This document shows positions 8,166-16,443 of a stretch of DNA of 16,600 nt, one piece after another. Position numbers and translations under genes: made by a program. Origin of the DNA: CAIOSQ01 sp044359885 (GTDB lineage: Bacteria > Pseudomonadota > Alphaproteobacteria > CACIAM-22H2); assembly GCA_044359885.1 (NCBI GenBank), contig JBIKLI010000061.1:1-16600 (forward strand), read 5' to 3'. A model generated the notes under the pieces. That model ran no database searches. It worked only from the letters and a program-made list of their open reading frames with translations, and was not told the origin of the DNA. The first letter of the stretch is position 1. Each line of letters begins with the position of its first letter.

Positions 8166-8434
8166 GCGGGGCCGGCCTCGAGTGTCTGCCCCGCGAGCGC
8201 GACGCCGTCGATCGCGTTGGTCATGGTATGGCGGCGGATCTTCAACACCGCGCGGCAGCCGGCGGAATGCAGCCACCATTCGACGGTCCACCCACGCGCG
8301 TTGCGGCGCAGATGGAGATAGTCGTCCCAGGCATCGATCCCGGCCTCGGGGCCGGGACGCGTCACGCTGGCGTCGCCGCGATAGGTGAATTCGATCTCGT
8401 CGCGCGGACCGCAATGGGGGCAGGGGATCAGCAT
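8162..8434 (-). CDS. soxD: Sarcosine oxidase delta subunit
   Basis: Encodes the 90-residue delta subunit, a small zinc-binding structural subunit. The zinc ligands expected in the family are present: CPHC at residues 5-8 near the N-terminus, and His56 with Cys60 in WWLHSAGC. The PCPHCGPRDEIEF start is diagnostic. Only one base separates it from the soxB stop upstream, and its TGA overlaps the soxA ATG by four bases, so it sits in the middle of a tightly coupled soxB-soxD-soxA-soxG operon. Confidence 0.93.
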   Translation of the reverse strand: MLIPCPHCGPRDEIEFTYRGDASVTRPGPEAGIDAWDDYLHLRRNARGWTVEWWLHSAGCRAVLKIRRHTMTNAIDGVALAGQTLEAGPA

Positions 8435-8435
8435 C

Positions 8436-9689
8436 TCAATGCATCCAGTGGAAGGGACCGTTGCCGCGCTCGTCGATCATCCGGCCCTCGCGGAAGCGCT
8501 CGAGCGTGAAGGCGGCGTTGAGGCGATGCGGTTCGTCCTTCGCGATCGTCCAGGCGTGGCACCAGCCCGAACCCGGCGTCGCCTTGAAGCCGCCATAGCA
8601 CCAGCCGGCGGTCATGTAGAGCCCGCGCACCGGCGTCCTGCAGATGAAGGGCGAGCCGTCCGGGGACATGTCCATGATGCCGGCCCAGGAGCGAAGGCCG
8701 CGCAGCCGGCCCAGGGCCGGAATCATGCTGACGCCGGCGGCGTAGACATGCTCGGCCTCGCGCAGCGTGCCTCGCTGGCCGTAGCTGGGATAGCCGTCGA
8801 GTCCGCCGCCGAAGACCAGCCCGCCCTTGTCGGATTGCGAGATGTAGAAATGCCCGGCGCCGAAGGTGACGACGCAGTCGATGATCGGTTTCAGCCCCTC
8901 GCTGACGAAGGCCTGCAGCAGGTGCGATTCGATCGGCACCCGGAACCCCGCCATTTCGGTCAGCAGGCTCGTGCTGCCGGCGACCGCCAGCCCGACCTTG
9001 GGGGCGCGGATTTCGCCGCGCGAGGTGCGCACGCCCTTTATCGCGCCGCCCTCCACGATCATCCCCGCGACCTCGCAATGCTCGATGATGTCGACGCCAC
9101 GGGCGTCGGCGGCATGGGCGAAGCCCCACGCGACAGCGTCGTGGCGCGCGGTGCCGCCGCGGCGCTGCAGCAAGCCGCCCATCACCGGAAACCGGCCGTT
9201 GTCGAGATCGACCAGCGGGCACATCGCCTTGACGCCGGCCCGGTCGAGGATCTCGGAATCGACTCCGTTGAGGCGCATGGAATTGCCGCGCCGGATGGCG
9301 GCGTTGCGCTGGGCGTCGTTGTGGAACAGGTTCATCACCCCGCGCTGGCTCATCATGACGTTGTAGTTCAGCGACTGCTCCAGACCTTCCCAGAGCTGGA
9401 GCGAGTGCTCGTAGAAATTGTTGTTCTCCGGCAGCAGATAGTTGGATCGCACGATGGTCGTGTTGCGACCGGTGTTGCCGAGCCCGATCGGCCCTTTTTC
9501 GATCACCGCCACGTTGGTGATGCCGTGGATCTCGGCGAGGTAGAAGGCCGTGGCAAGGCCGTGCCCGCCGCCACCGACCACGATGACGTCGTAGGACGGC
9601 TTCGGCGCCGGCTTGCGCCAGGCCGGCCGCCAGCCGGCATTGCCCCGCAGCCCTTCGGAGAAGATCCGGAAACCGGAATAACCCGCCAT
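8436..9689 (-). CDS. soxB: Sarcosine oxidase beta subunit
   Basis: Encodes the 417-residue beta subunit, the flavoprotein that carries out sarcosine oxidation. The N-terminal SGFRIFSEGLRGNAGWRPAW is typical of heterotetrameric SoxB. It is followed by the FAD-binding VVGGGGHGLATA (glycine motif about residues 39-44) and a DAO-type oxidase fold. His183 in RGGTARHDAV is the likely attachment site of the covalently bound FMN known in this family. The C-terminal GWCYGGFKATPGSG region is also conserved. The start is the ATG at 9687-9689; the upstream open frame is a shadow of the hydrolase gene. It is the first gene of the sox operon, 68 bases after the hydrolase stop, so a promoter could lie in that gap or inside the hydrolase gene. 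Confidence 0.95.
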   Translation of the reverse strand: MAGYSGFRIFSEGLRGNAGWRPAWRKPAPKPSYDVIVVGGGGHGLATAFYLAEIHGITNVAVIEKGPIGLGNTGRNTTIVRSNYLLPENNNFYEHSLQLWEGLEQSLNYNVMMSQRGVMNLFHNDAQRNAAIRRGNSMRLNGVDSEILDRAGVKAMCPLVDLDNGRFPVMGGLLQRRGGTARHDAVAWGFAHAADARGVDIIEHCEVAGMIVEGGAIKGVRTSRGEIRAPKVGLAVAGSTSLLTEMAGFRVPIESHLLQAFVSEGLKPIIDCVVTFGAGHFYISQSDKGGLVFGGGLDGYPSYGQRGTLREAEHVYAAGVSMIPALGRLRGLRSWAGIMDMSPDGSPFICRTPVRGLYMTAGWCYGGFKATPGSGWCHAWTIAKDEPHRLNAAFTLERFREGRMIDERGNGPFHWMH

Positions 9690-9738
9690 CGCCACCGCCG
9701 CTCGCTTCGAAAGCCGCACTCTAGGTGCCGCCGCGCGC

Positions 9739-9757
9739 GCGGCGCAAGGCGCGCCGC
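9739..9757 (-). terminator. GC hairpin just after the hydrolase stop codon
   Basis: A perfect 7-base-pair stem (GCGGCGC at 9739-9745 with GCGCCGC at 9751-9757, five-base loop) abuts the hydrolase TAG at 9758-9760. A 14-base palindrome (9730-9743) overlaps it. No T tract follows on the minus strand, so it is not a textbook intrinsic terminator. It may reduce read-through into soxB or stabilise the upstream transcript end. Confidence 0.3.
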
Positions 9758-10666
9758 CTATCGCGCGAGCCTGAAGCCGGACTGGCGAAGGAAATCTTCG
9801 AATGCCGGGCGCCAGGCGGCCGGATTTCGGGTGAAGCTCGAATGTCCGTCCTCCCCATGGGCGGGCAGCGCGACGAACCGGCCCTTGCCGCCGGCCCGCA
9901 GGAAGGCTTCGAACCAGTCCCGCGGCAGCCGCTCGCCGAAATAGCGGTCGTTCGGCGCATAGAGCCACAACGTCGGCATCCGCGCGGTGGCGCCGTAGGC
10001 GGCGAAGAGCTGGGTCAGCTCCTGGGGCGCGCAGGGCTGCCCGGGATGCGTCTCGGGACGGCCGCCGCCGCCGCCCGCAAAGTTGACGGCCGCGCGCACC
10101 CCCGGGAGCGGATCGGCGGCGATGGCGATGGCGGTCGTCCCGCCGAAGGACTGGCCCATGACCAGCCCCATCGCGGCATCGATGTCGGGACGGCCCCGCG
10201 CGTAGGCGACGACGGCGCGGGTCTGCTGCGCGGCGGCATCGTAGCCGGGACGATAGCGCTTGGCGCGGCACTCGCCGGTGTGTTCCAGGTCCGGGCCCCC
10301 CGCGATCCCATAGCCGATGCGCGTGGGCACGAACACCGTGAAGCCGAGCGTCACCAGATAGCGGCTGTTCGCGGTGTAGCGTACCTGCCCCATCGCGGCG
10401 TTCGTCGTCGCGGAGGCCGCCCGGCCATGGCCCAGGACCACGAACGGCGCCCGGGCGCGGGCATCGTCGCGGAACACCATGACCGGCAGGTCGCGGCGGA
10501 CCTCGCCACGCCCCTCATGCATGACCGTGACCGGGACATGCACCAGTTCCTCGACGATCGCCGCCCCGGCGCCGGCCGACATCGCGAGGCACAGGGCGCC
10601 GAGCGCCGCGCCGGCGAGGCGCGCGATCGTGTCGCGGGGGCGTATGAGCCGTCCGGCGGCGGTCAT
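9758..10666 (-). CDS. Exported alpha/beta hydrolase, dienelactone hydrolase-like
   Basis: Encodes a 302-residue serine hydrolase with an N-terminal signal peptide: basic RLIRPRD, a hydrophobic stretch, then a likely cut near AGAGAA-IVEE around residue 36, so it probably acts in the periplasm or outside. The nucleophile elbow is GQSFGG (Ser173), the acid is probably Asp240 in LWLYAPNDRYF, and the His is His275 in EDGHSSF. The oxyanion region is LGHGRAA (about 79-85). Two cysteines (133 and 212) in the mature part could form a disulfide. It resembles the hydrolase group often annotated as dienelactone hydrolase or prolyl oligopeptidase-like; the substrate is unknown. It follows xdhC by 12 bases and precedes soxB by 68, so it may share a transcript with purine or sarcosine genes although no known step of those pathways needs it. 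Confidence 0.8.
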   Translation of the reverse strand: MTAAGRLIRPRDTIARLAGAALGALCLAMSAGAGAAIVEELVHVPVTVMHEGRGEVRRDLPVMVFRDDARARAPFVVLGHGRAASATTNAAMGQVRYTANSRYLVTLGFTVFVPTRIGYGIAGGPDLEHTGECRAKRYRPGYDAAAQQTRAVVAYARGRPDIDAAMGLVMGQSFGGTTAIAIAADPLPGVRAAVNFAGGGGGRPETHPGQPCAPQELTQLFAAYGATARMPTLWLYAPNDRYFGERLPRDWFEAFLRAGGKGRFVALPAHGEDGHSSFTRNPAAWRPAFEDFLRQSGFRLAR

Positions 10667-10678
10667 CGCGTGGCGCTC

Positions 10679-11455
10679 TCACACCCTTGCCAGCGACAGC
10701 AGTTCGGCGGCGAGCGCGATGGCGACGGCGCGCGGGTGCTTGGTGTCGAGGCCGGGGATGCCGATGGGACAGCGCAGCTTCGCAGGGTCGAGGCCGCGCT
10801 GCGCCAGCCGGGCGCGGAAGCGCGCGGCCTTGGTCTCGCTGCCGATGACGCCGACATACCCGAACGCGCCGCGCGCGATCGCGGCGGCGGCGATCGCCAG
10901 ATCGAGATCGTGGCCGTGGGTCATGATCACGACCGCGCTGCCGGGGGCGAGATCGGCGACCTCGTCCTGCGGCGGATCGGCATGGATGGCGCGCATGCCC
11001 GGCGGCAGCGACGGCGGGAAGGCGTCGGCGCGCGAGTCGATCCAGTCCACCGCCACCGGCAGCCCGGCCAGGACCTCGATCACCGCGCGGCCGACATGGC
11101 CGGCCCCGAACAGCGCGATGCGCAGCGCCGCGCCGCCGAAGGGCTCGAGAAGCAGCGTCACCTCGCCGCCGCAGCACTGGCCGAGCGCCGGACCCAGCGC
11201 GATGCGTTCGAGCACCGGCTGGGTGACGCCGGCCGCGATCAGCGCCGCGGCCCGCGCCAGCGCGCGATGCTCGAGCCTGCCGCCGCCGATCGTGCCGGCG
11301 AAGCCGCCGTCGCGGCGCACCAGCATCTTGGCGCCGGCCTCGCGCGGCGCGGAGCCGCGCGAGGCGGCGATCGTCACCAGCACGCAGGCCTCCCCGGCCG
11401 CGCGCGCTGCACCCAGCGCCGCAAGCCAGTCCAGCTGCCCCGGTGCCTCGGTCAC
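10679..11455 (-). CDS. xdhC: XdhC, molybdenum cofactor maturation factor for xanthine dehydrogenase
   Basis: Encodes a 258-residue cytoplasmic factor. In the XdhC family the protein binds the molybdenum cofactor, promotes its sulfuration and inserts it into the XdhB subunit; it is not part of the mature enzyme. The N-terminal XdhC/CoxI domain shows RGSAPREAGAKM, GTIGGGRLE and LGQCCGG (Cys94-Cys95, a conserved cofactor-handling site). A C-terminal Rossmann domain begins with LFGAGHVGRA and includes VIMTHGHDLDL and GYVGVIGS. It starts at a GTG overlapping the xdhB TGA by four bases (GTGA), a sign of coupled translation. It is somewhat shorter than R. capsulatus XdhC but no motif is missing. Confidence 0.92.
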   Translation of the reverse strand: MTEAPGQLDWLAALGAARAAGEACVLVTIAASRGSAPREAGAKMLVRRDGGFAGTIGGGRLEHRALARAAALIAAGVTQPVLERIALGPALGQCCGGEVTLLLEPFGGAALRIALFGAGHVGRAVIEVLAGLPVAVDWIDSRADAFPPSLPPGMRAIHADPPQDEVADLAPGSAVVIMTHGHDLDLAIAAAAIARGAFGYVGVIGSETKAARFRARLAQRGLDPAKLRCPIGIPGLDTKHPRAVAIALAAELLSLARV

Positions 11456-13764
11456 GGGCGGTCCAGCAGCCCGCAGGCGCGCAGGATCGCCTCGGGCGTG
11501 GCCGGGGCGTCCAGGCGCACATGGCGCGTACCTGCCGCCGCGGCGCAGGCGTCCTTGATCGCGAGCCAGGCTGCGTTGGCAAGCATGAGCGGCGGCTCGC
11601 CGACGGCCTTCGAGCGATGGATGGTCGGCGCGGCGTTGTCGGCGCTGGACAGCAGCCGGACCCGGAAATCCGGCGGCAGATCTCGTGCGGTCGGGATCTT
11701 GTAGGTCGAGGGCGCATGGGTGCGCAGCCGCCCCTCGGCATCGAAAACCAGTTCCTCGCTGGTCAGCCAGCCGAGGCCCTGCACGAAGCCGCCTTCGACC
11801 TGACCGAGGTCGATCGCCGGGTTGATCGAGCGTCCGCAGTCATGCAGCAGATCGGCGCGCAGGATCCGGCTCTCGCCGGTCAGCGTATCGATCGCGGCCT
11901 CGCACAGCGCGGCACCGCAGGCGAAATAGAAGAACGGCTGCCCGGCATTGCGCGCACGGTCGTAGTGGATCCGCGGCGTGGCGTAGAATCCGGAATCCCA
12001 GAGCTGGACGCGCGCGCGATAGGCCTCGCTCGCCAGCTGCGCCAGATCGAAGGACCAGCCGGGACCGGTCACGCGGTCGTCCGCGAAGACGATGTCCGCC
12101 GCGGCCCCGCCATGGGTCGCGGCGGCGAAGGCGGCGAGGCGCGCGCGGATCTTGGCGCAGGCGTCGGCCGCCGCGGCGCCGTTGAGATCGGTGCCCGAGG
12201 AGGCAGCGGTCGCGGAGGTGTTCGGAACCTTGTCCGTCGCGGTGGCGGCCAGCCGGATGCGTCCTGTCCCGACGCCCAGCTCCGCGGCCACGATCTGCGC
12301 CACCTTTCGGTAGAGACCCTGGCCCATCTCGGTGCCGCCATGGTTCAGCAGCACCGACCCGTCGGTATAGAGATGGACCAGCGCGCCGGCCTGGTTGTAG
12401 GCGGTGGCGGTGAAGGAAATCCCGAACATCACCGGTGCGAAGCCCAGCCCGCGCTTGACGAAGCCGGGACCGCGATTGGCCGCGTCGATCGCCGCGCGCC
12501 GCGCCGCGTAGTCGGCGCCGGCCAGCAACTCGTCGACGATGCGTGGCAGCGTCATCTCCTCGATGCGCTGGCCGTAATGCGTGACGTCGCCGACGGACAG
12601 GAAGTTGCGTCGCCGGATCTCGACCGGGTCGAGCCCGAGTTCGCGGCCGATCGCGTCCATCATCTCTTCGGCCGCGAGCATGCCCTGCGGACCGCCGAAG
12701 CCGCGGAAGGCGGTGTTGGACTGGGTGTTGGTGCGGCAGGCAAGGCCGGTGATCGCGGCATCGGGCACCGCGTAGGCGTTGAGCGCGTGGAACATCGCGC
12801 GGTCGACGATCGCGGGCGACAGGTCCGCGTTGTGTCCGGCGCGCGCGGCCAGCTCCATCTCGACCGCGCGCAGCCGTCCGTCGGGATCGAAGCCGGCCTG
12901 CCAGCGCACGTGGAAATCGTGGCGCTTGCCGGTGACGATCATGTCCTCGTCGCGGTCGAGCCGCAGCTTGACCGGCCTTCCGGCGCGACGCGCCAGCACC
13001 GCGGCGATGGCCGCGAAGATCGCCGGCTGCGTCTCCTTGCCGCCGAATCCGCCGCCCATGCGCCGGACCTCGCAGACGATCGCGGCCTCCGGCAGGCCCA
13101 GCACGCGGGCCACCATCTTCTGCACCTCGCTGGGGTGCTGGGTCGAAGACAGGATGCGCATCCCGCCATCGTCCTGCGGCAGCGCCAGCGCCACCTGGCC
13201 CTCCAGATAGAAATGGTCCTGGCCGCCGATCGAGAGTTCCCCTGCCAGACGCAGCGGCGCTGCGGCCAGCGCCGACGCGACGTCGCCGCGCGCCATGCGG
13301 TTGGGCGGGCAGACATAGTCGCCCCGCGCCCGGGCGGTCGCGATGTCGAGCACGGCCGGCCGCTTGCGATACGTGGCGCGCACCGCCCGGGCGGCCGCGC
13401 GGGCCAGCTCGAGCGTCGGCGCCGCGACGGCGGCGATGGGCTGGCCGAGATACTCCGCTACGCCTGCCGCCAGGATCGGTTCCGGCCCGAAGATCGGACC
13501 GACGTCGTTGCGTCCGGGAATGTCGCCGGCGGTGATCGCCAGTCCCCGCGCGCCGAGCAATCCGCGCGCCGGGGTCAGGTCGATCGCGGCGATGTCCGCA
13601 TGCGCCTCGTTCGACAGCGCCAGGGCGGCATGCAGAAGGCCCGGCGGTTCGGCAATGTCGTCGGTGTAGAGCGCGGTGCCGGCGACGTGCAGCGGCGCGC
13701 TGTCATGCGGCAGATCGCGGCCGATCGCCTTGGACGCGGGCGCGATGTTCTCGGCCTCAGCCAT
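11452..13764 (-). CDS. xdhB: Xanthine dehydrogenase molybdopterin-binding subunit
   Basis: Encodes the 770-residue large subunit that holds the molybdenum cofactor and hydroxylates hypoxanthine and xanthine to urate. By comparison with bovine xanthine oxidoreductase numbering recalled from the literature, the active-site residues are all present: Glu188 in HFYLEGQ (bovine Glu802), Arg322 in DRAMFH (Arg880), Phe356 in AFRGFGGPQ (Phe914), Phe451-Thr452 in GISFT (Phe1009-Thr1010) and catalytic Glu723 in KAVGEPPLML (Glu1261). Molybdopterin-contact motifs GGGFGGKET and GGTEMGQGL are intact. This supports a true purine dehydrogenase rather than a CO or aldehyde dehydrogenase relative. Its ATG lies 8 bases inside the xdhA 3' end and is preceded by a GGAGA ribosome site. 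Confidence 0.95.
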   Translation of the reverse strand: MAEAENIAPASKAIGRDLPHDSAPLHVAGTALYTDDIAEPPGLLHAALALSNEAHADIAAIDLTPARGLLGARGLAITAGDIPGRNDVGPIFGPEPILAAGVAEYLGQPIAAVAAPTLELARAAARAVRATYRKRPAVLDIATARARGDYVCPPNRMARGDVASALAAAPLRLAGELSIGGQDHFYLEGQVALALPQDDGGMRILSSTQHPSEVQKMVARVLGLPEAAIVCEVRRMGGGFGGKETQPAIFAAIAAVLARRAGRPVKLRLDRDEDMIVTGKRHDFHVRWQAGFDPDGRLRAVEMELAARAGHNADLSPAIVDRAMFHALNAYAVPDAAITGLACRTNTQSNTAFRGFGGPQGMLAAEEMMDAIGRELGLDPVEIRRRNFLSVGDVTHYGQRIEEMTLPRIVDELLAGADYAARRAAIDAANRGPGFVKRGLGFAPVMFGISFTATAYNQAGALVHLYTDGSVLLNHGGTEMGQGLYRKVAQIVAAELGVGTGRIRLAATATDKVPNTSATAASSGTDLNGAAAADACAKIRARLAAFAAATHGGAAADIVFADDRVTGPGWSFDLAQLASEAYRARVQLWDSGFYATPRIHYDRARNAGQPFFYFACGAALCEAAIDTLTGESRILRADLLHDCGRSINPAIDLGQVEGGFVQGLGWLTSEELVFDAEGRLRTHAPSTYKIPTARDLPPDFRVRLLSSADNAAPTIHRSKAVGEPPLMLANAAWLAIKDACAAAAGTRHVRLDAPATPEAILRACGLLDRP

Positions 13765-15217
13765 GGACGCGGGTCTCCCGGCGCGACGCGCCGTCGCGCT
13801 GCTCGGCCGCGAAACGCAGCCACAGCGAGGCGGCGACGCGGCGGCGATAGGCGGCGCCGGCGCGCAGGTCCGAGATCGGCGTCATCGCCTCGCCCAGCGC
13901 CTCGACCACCTCGTCGTCGAGCGCCTCGTCCCAGGTCCGGCCGGTGGCCATTTCCTCGACCTGCGGCAGCCGCAGCGGCACCGCGGCCATGCCGCCGAAG
14001 GCGATTCGGCAGGACGCGATCCGGCCATCCGCGCCCAGTTCGGCGGCGAAGCAGGCGCAGACCGCGGAGATGTCGGATTCGAACCGTTTCGACACCTTGT
14101 AGGCCGCGACGCGCGTTCCGGGGCCCGGTTCGCGCACGCGGATGCGCATGATGATCTCGCCGGGTTCGAGCGCGGTGCGGCGATAGCCGAGGAAGAATCG
14201 GTCGAGCGGCAGACGCCGGCGCCGGCCGGCGCGCCACAGCTCCAGTTCGGCGTCCAGCGCCAGCAGCATAGGTGCGCCGTCGCCGATCGGCGAGGCGTTG
14301 GCGAGATTTCCGCCCAGCGTGGCGACGTTGCGGATCTGCAGCCCGGCGAACCGCGCGACCAGCTCGTCCAGGTCCGGCCAGCGCGCGGCGAAAGCCGCAT
14401 GCGCCTGGGTCCAGGTCACGGCCGCGCCGAGATCGAGCGTCGCGCCGTCCGGGACGATCCCGTTCAATTCGGCGATGCCGCCGAGCGCGATCAGCGCGTC
14501 ATACCGCACGTGCTTCTTGGTGATCTCCAGGCCGAGATCGGTGGCGCCGGCGATCAGCGTCGCGTCCGGCGCTTCGGCATGGGCGGCGTCGAACTCCGCC
14601 AGGTTGCGCGGCGCGTACCAGTGCCGGCCCCTGCCGGCGTAGCGAAGTCCGTTGGTGCGGGCGAGGCCGTCGATCCGGGAGCGTCGCGACAAGTCCCCGG
14701 CATCTTGCGTGCCGGCGCCCTCGCGGCGCGCCGCGAGGCGCCGGGCCGCGTCGAGGATCGGCCGGTAGCCGGTGCAGCGGCAGAGATTGCCGGCCAGCGC
14801 GCGCAGCGTCGCCTCGTCGTCGGCGGCCGTGCCGGCCCGTTCCATCGCATAGAGGCTCATCACGAAACCGGGCGTGCAGAAGCCGCATTGCGAGCCGTGG
14901 CAGGCCACCATCTCCTGCTGCACCGGATGGAGCGCGCCATCGGCGCCGCCAAGGCTCTCGACCGTGGCGAGTTCGCAGCCATCGAGCGTCGCCAGCGGCC
15001 GGATGCAGGCATTGACCGCCTGACAGGCGAGGCCGCCATCGGAGCCGGGCGCGGTCACGACGACGGTGCAGGCGCCGCAATCGCCCTCGGCGCAGCCTTC
15101 CTTGGTGCCGCGCCGCGCGGCCGGACCGCGCAGCCATTCGAGGACGGTCATGTTAGGATCGACGCCGTCGATTTCCTGCAAACGGCCGTCGAGAATGAAT
15201 CGGATGCGTCCGTCCAT
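13757..15217 (-). CDS. xdhA: Xanthine dehydrogenase FeS/FAD subunit
   Basis: Encodes the 486-residue small subunit that moves electrons from the molybdenum site to NAD. The N-terminal plant-type [2Fe-2S] domain has Cys42, Cys47, Cys50 and Cys71. The second [2Fe-2S] domain has Cys111, Cys114, Cys146 and Cys148 (QCGFCTPG and NLCRCTGYRPI). From about residue 190 a FAD-binding domain of the CO dehydrogenase type follows (IAGATDLGLEIT, TLGGNLANASPIGD), then the CODH flavoprotein C-terminal domain. FeS and FAD domains fused in one chain, with a separate molybdenum subunit, is the R. capsulatus arrangement. The ATG at 15215-15217 follows a good GGGAAGG ribosome site and is the first gene of the leftward operon, so its promoter should lie between it and queG. 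Confidence 0.95.
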   Translation of the reverse strand: MDGRIRFILDGRLQEIDGVDPNMTVLEWLRGPAARRGTKEGCAEGDCGACTVVVTAPGSDGGLACQAVNACIRPLATLDGCELATVESLGGADGALHPVQQEMVACHGSQCGFCTPGFVMSLYAMERAGTAADDEATLRALAGNLCRCTGYRPILDAARRLAARREGAGTQDAGDLSRRSRIDGLARTNGLRYAGRGRHWYAPRNLAEFDAAHAEAPDATLIAGATDLGLEITKKHVRYDALIALGGIAELNGIVPDGATLDLGAAVTWTQAHAAFAARWPDLDELVARFAGLQIRNVATLGGNLANASPIGDGAPMLLALDAELELWRAGRRRRLPLDRFFLGYRRTALEPGEIIMRIRVREPGPGTRVAAYKVSKRFESDISAVCACFAAELGADGRIASCRIAFGGMAAVPLRLPQVEEMATGRTWDEALDDEVVEALGEAMTPISDLRAGAAYRRRVAASLWLRFAAEQRDGASRRETRVHG

Positions 15218-15243
15218 GCGCCTTCCCGTTCGTCCGCCGCGCG

Positions 15244-15259
15244 GATCAGGATCAGATCA
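15244..15259. promoter_or_regulatory. Three TGATC/GATCA repeats between xdhA and queG
   Basis: The 61-base divergent intergenic region (15218-15278) contains GATCA at 15244-15248, 15250-15254 and 15255-15259, read as TGATC three times on the xdhA strand. The region must hold the xdhA promoter and probably that of queG. The repeats could be an operator for a regulator of the purine operon, but no known consensus is matched and the run is short. Confidence 0.3.
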
Positions 15260-15278
15260 TGTTGTCCCGGGCGGCGCG

Positions 15279-16388
15279 ATGACAAGAGGCCCCGTGGCTG
15301 CGATCCAGACCCGGGCGGCCGAGCTGGGCTTCGAGGCGGTCGGCATCGCGCGCGCCGCAGCCCCGGCCGACGCCGCCCGACGATTGGCCGAATTCCTGGC
15401 TGCCGGTCACCATGGCTCGATGGAGTGGCTGGTCGATGCCGATGGGCGGCGGGCCGATCCGCAGGTCCTGTGGCCGGCGGCGCGCAGCATCGTGATGCTC
15501 GGGGCCAACTACGCGCCGGACGGCGATCCGATGGCGCTGCTGGCCCTGCGCCGGCAGGGCGTCGTCTCGGCGTATGCGCGGCGGCGCGACTATCACGATG
15601 TGGTCAAGGGCCGTCTCAAGCAGTTGGCGGGCTGGATGGCGGCGCGTCTCGGCGGCGAGGTGAAGGTGTTCGTCGATACCGCGCCGGTGATGGAAAAGCC
15701 GCTGGCTGCGGCCGCCGGGATCGGCTGGCAGGGCAAGCACACCAATCTCGTCTCGGCCACGCATGGCTCCTGGCTGTTCCTGGGGGCAGTGTTCACGACG
15801 CTGGATCTGGAGCCGGACGCGCCGCATGCGGATCGCTGCGGCTCGTGCACGCGATGCCTCGACATCTGCCCCACCGGCGCCTTTCCGGCCCCCTACAGGC
15901 TCGATGCGCGCCGCTGCATCGCCTACCTGACCATCGAGCACAAAGGCCATATCGCGCGCGAGTTTCGCGCCGCGATCGGCAACCGGGTCTTCGGGTGCGA
16001 CGACTGCCTCGCAATCTGCCCCTGGAACAAGTTCGCGCAGGCCTCGCGCGACGCCGCGCTGGCCCCGCGCACCGGGCTTGCGGCGCCCGATCTGGCGATG
16101 CTGGCCGGCCTCGACGAGGCAGGGTTCAGGGCGCTCTTCGCCGGCACGCCGGTGAAGCGCACGGGGCGCGACCGGTTCCTGCGCAACGTGCTCGTCGCGA
16201 TCGGCAATTCGGGCGACCCGGCGCTGGCCGGGGCGGCGCGCGCGCGGCTCGGCGACGCCTCGCCGCTGGTCCGGGCGATGGCGGTCTGGGCGCTGTCGCG
16301 GCTGTTGCCGCGGACGGACTTCGCGGCGTTGCGCGCCCGGTACGCCGCCGACGAACCGGACCCCGTCGTCGCCGCCGAGTGGGGCTGA
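15279..16388 (+). CDS. queG: Epoxyqueuosine reductase
   Basis: Encodes a 369-residue cytoplasmic enzyme that reduces epoxyqueuosine to queuosine in the wobble position of GUN-anticodon tRNAs, using cobalamin and two [4Fe-4S] clusters. The catalytic Asp is Asp133 in FVDTAPVMEK. Eight cluster cysteines are visible: 187, 190, 193 and 197 in CGSCTRCLDICPTGAF, 213 in RRCIAYLT, and 240, 243 and 247 in CDDCLAICPWNKF. A HEAT-like tail follows (RNVLVAIGNSGDPAL). The ATG at 15279 gives the usual N-terminus (ELGFEAVGIA by residue 24); the frame is open upstream but would run into xdhA. Divergent from the xdh operon, with no evident functional link. Confidence 0.94.
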   Translation: MTRGPVAAIQTRAAELGFEAVGIARAAAPADAARRLAEFLAAGHHGSMEWLVDADGRRADPQVLWPAARSIVMLGANYAPDGDPMALLALRRQGVVSAYARRRDYHDVVKGRLKQLAGWMAARLGGEVKVFVDTAPVMEKPLAAAAGIGWQGKHTNLVSATHGSWLFLGAVFTTLDLEPDAPHADRCGSCTRCLDICPTGAFPAPYRLDARRCIAYLTIEHKGHIAREFRAAIGNRVFGCDDCLAICPWNKFAQASRDAALAPRTGLAAPDLAMLAGLDEAGFRALFAGTPVKRTGRDRFLRNVLVAIGNSGDPALAGAARARLGDASPLVRAMAVWALSRLLPRTDFAALRARYAADEPDPVVAAEWG

Positions 16389-16443
16389 CCCCGGCCGGGC
16401 CGGCGCCCCTCCGCACCACTCCCGCGATCGGCGCGGCGGTGCT

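Noticed and set aside
5241..8321. A 1026-codon open frame on the plus strand opposite soxA
   Set aside because: It mirrors the codon pattern of soxA in GC-rich DNA. Its translation is Arg/Gly/Asp-rich with no domain, and it has no ribosome site.
8166..8414. Upstream extension of soxA to 8414
   Set aside because: That stretch is soxD in another frame, and the family N-terminus begins after the ATG at 8165.
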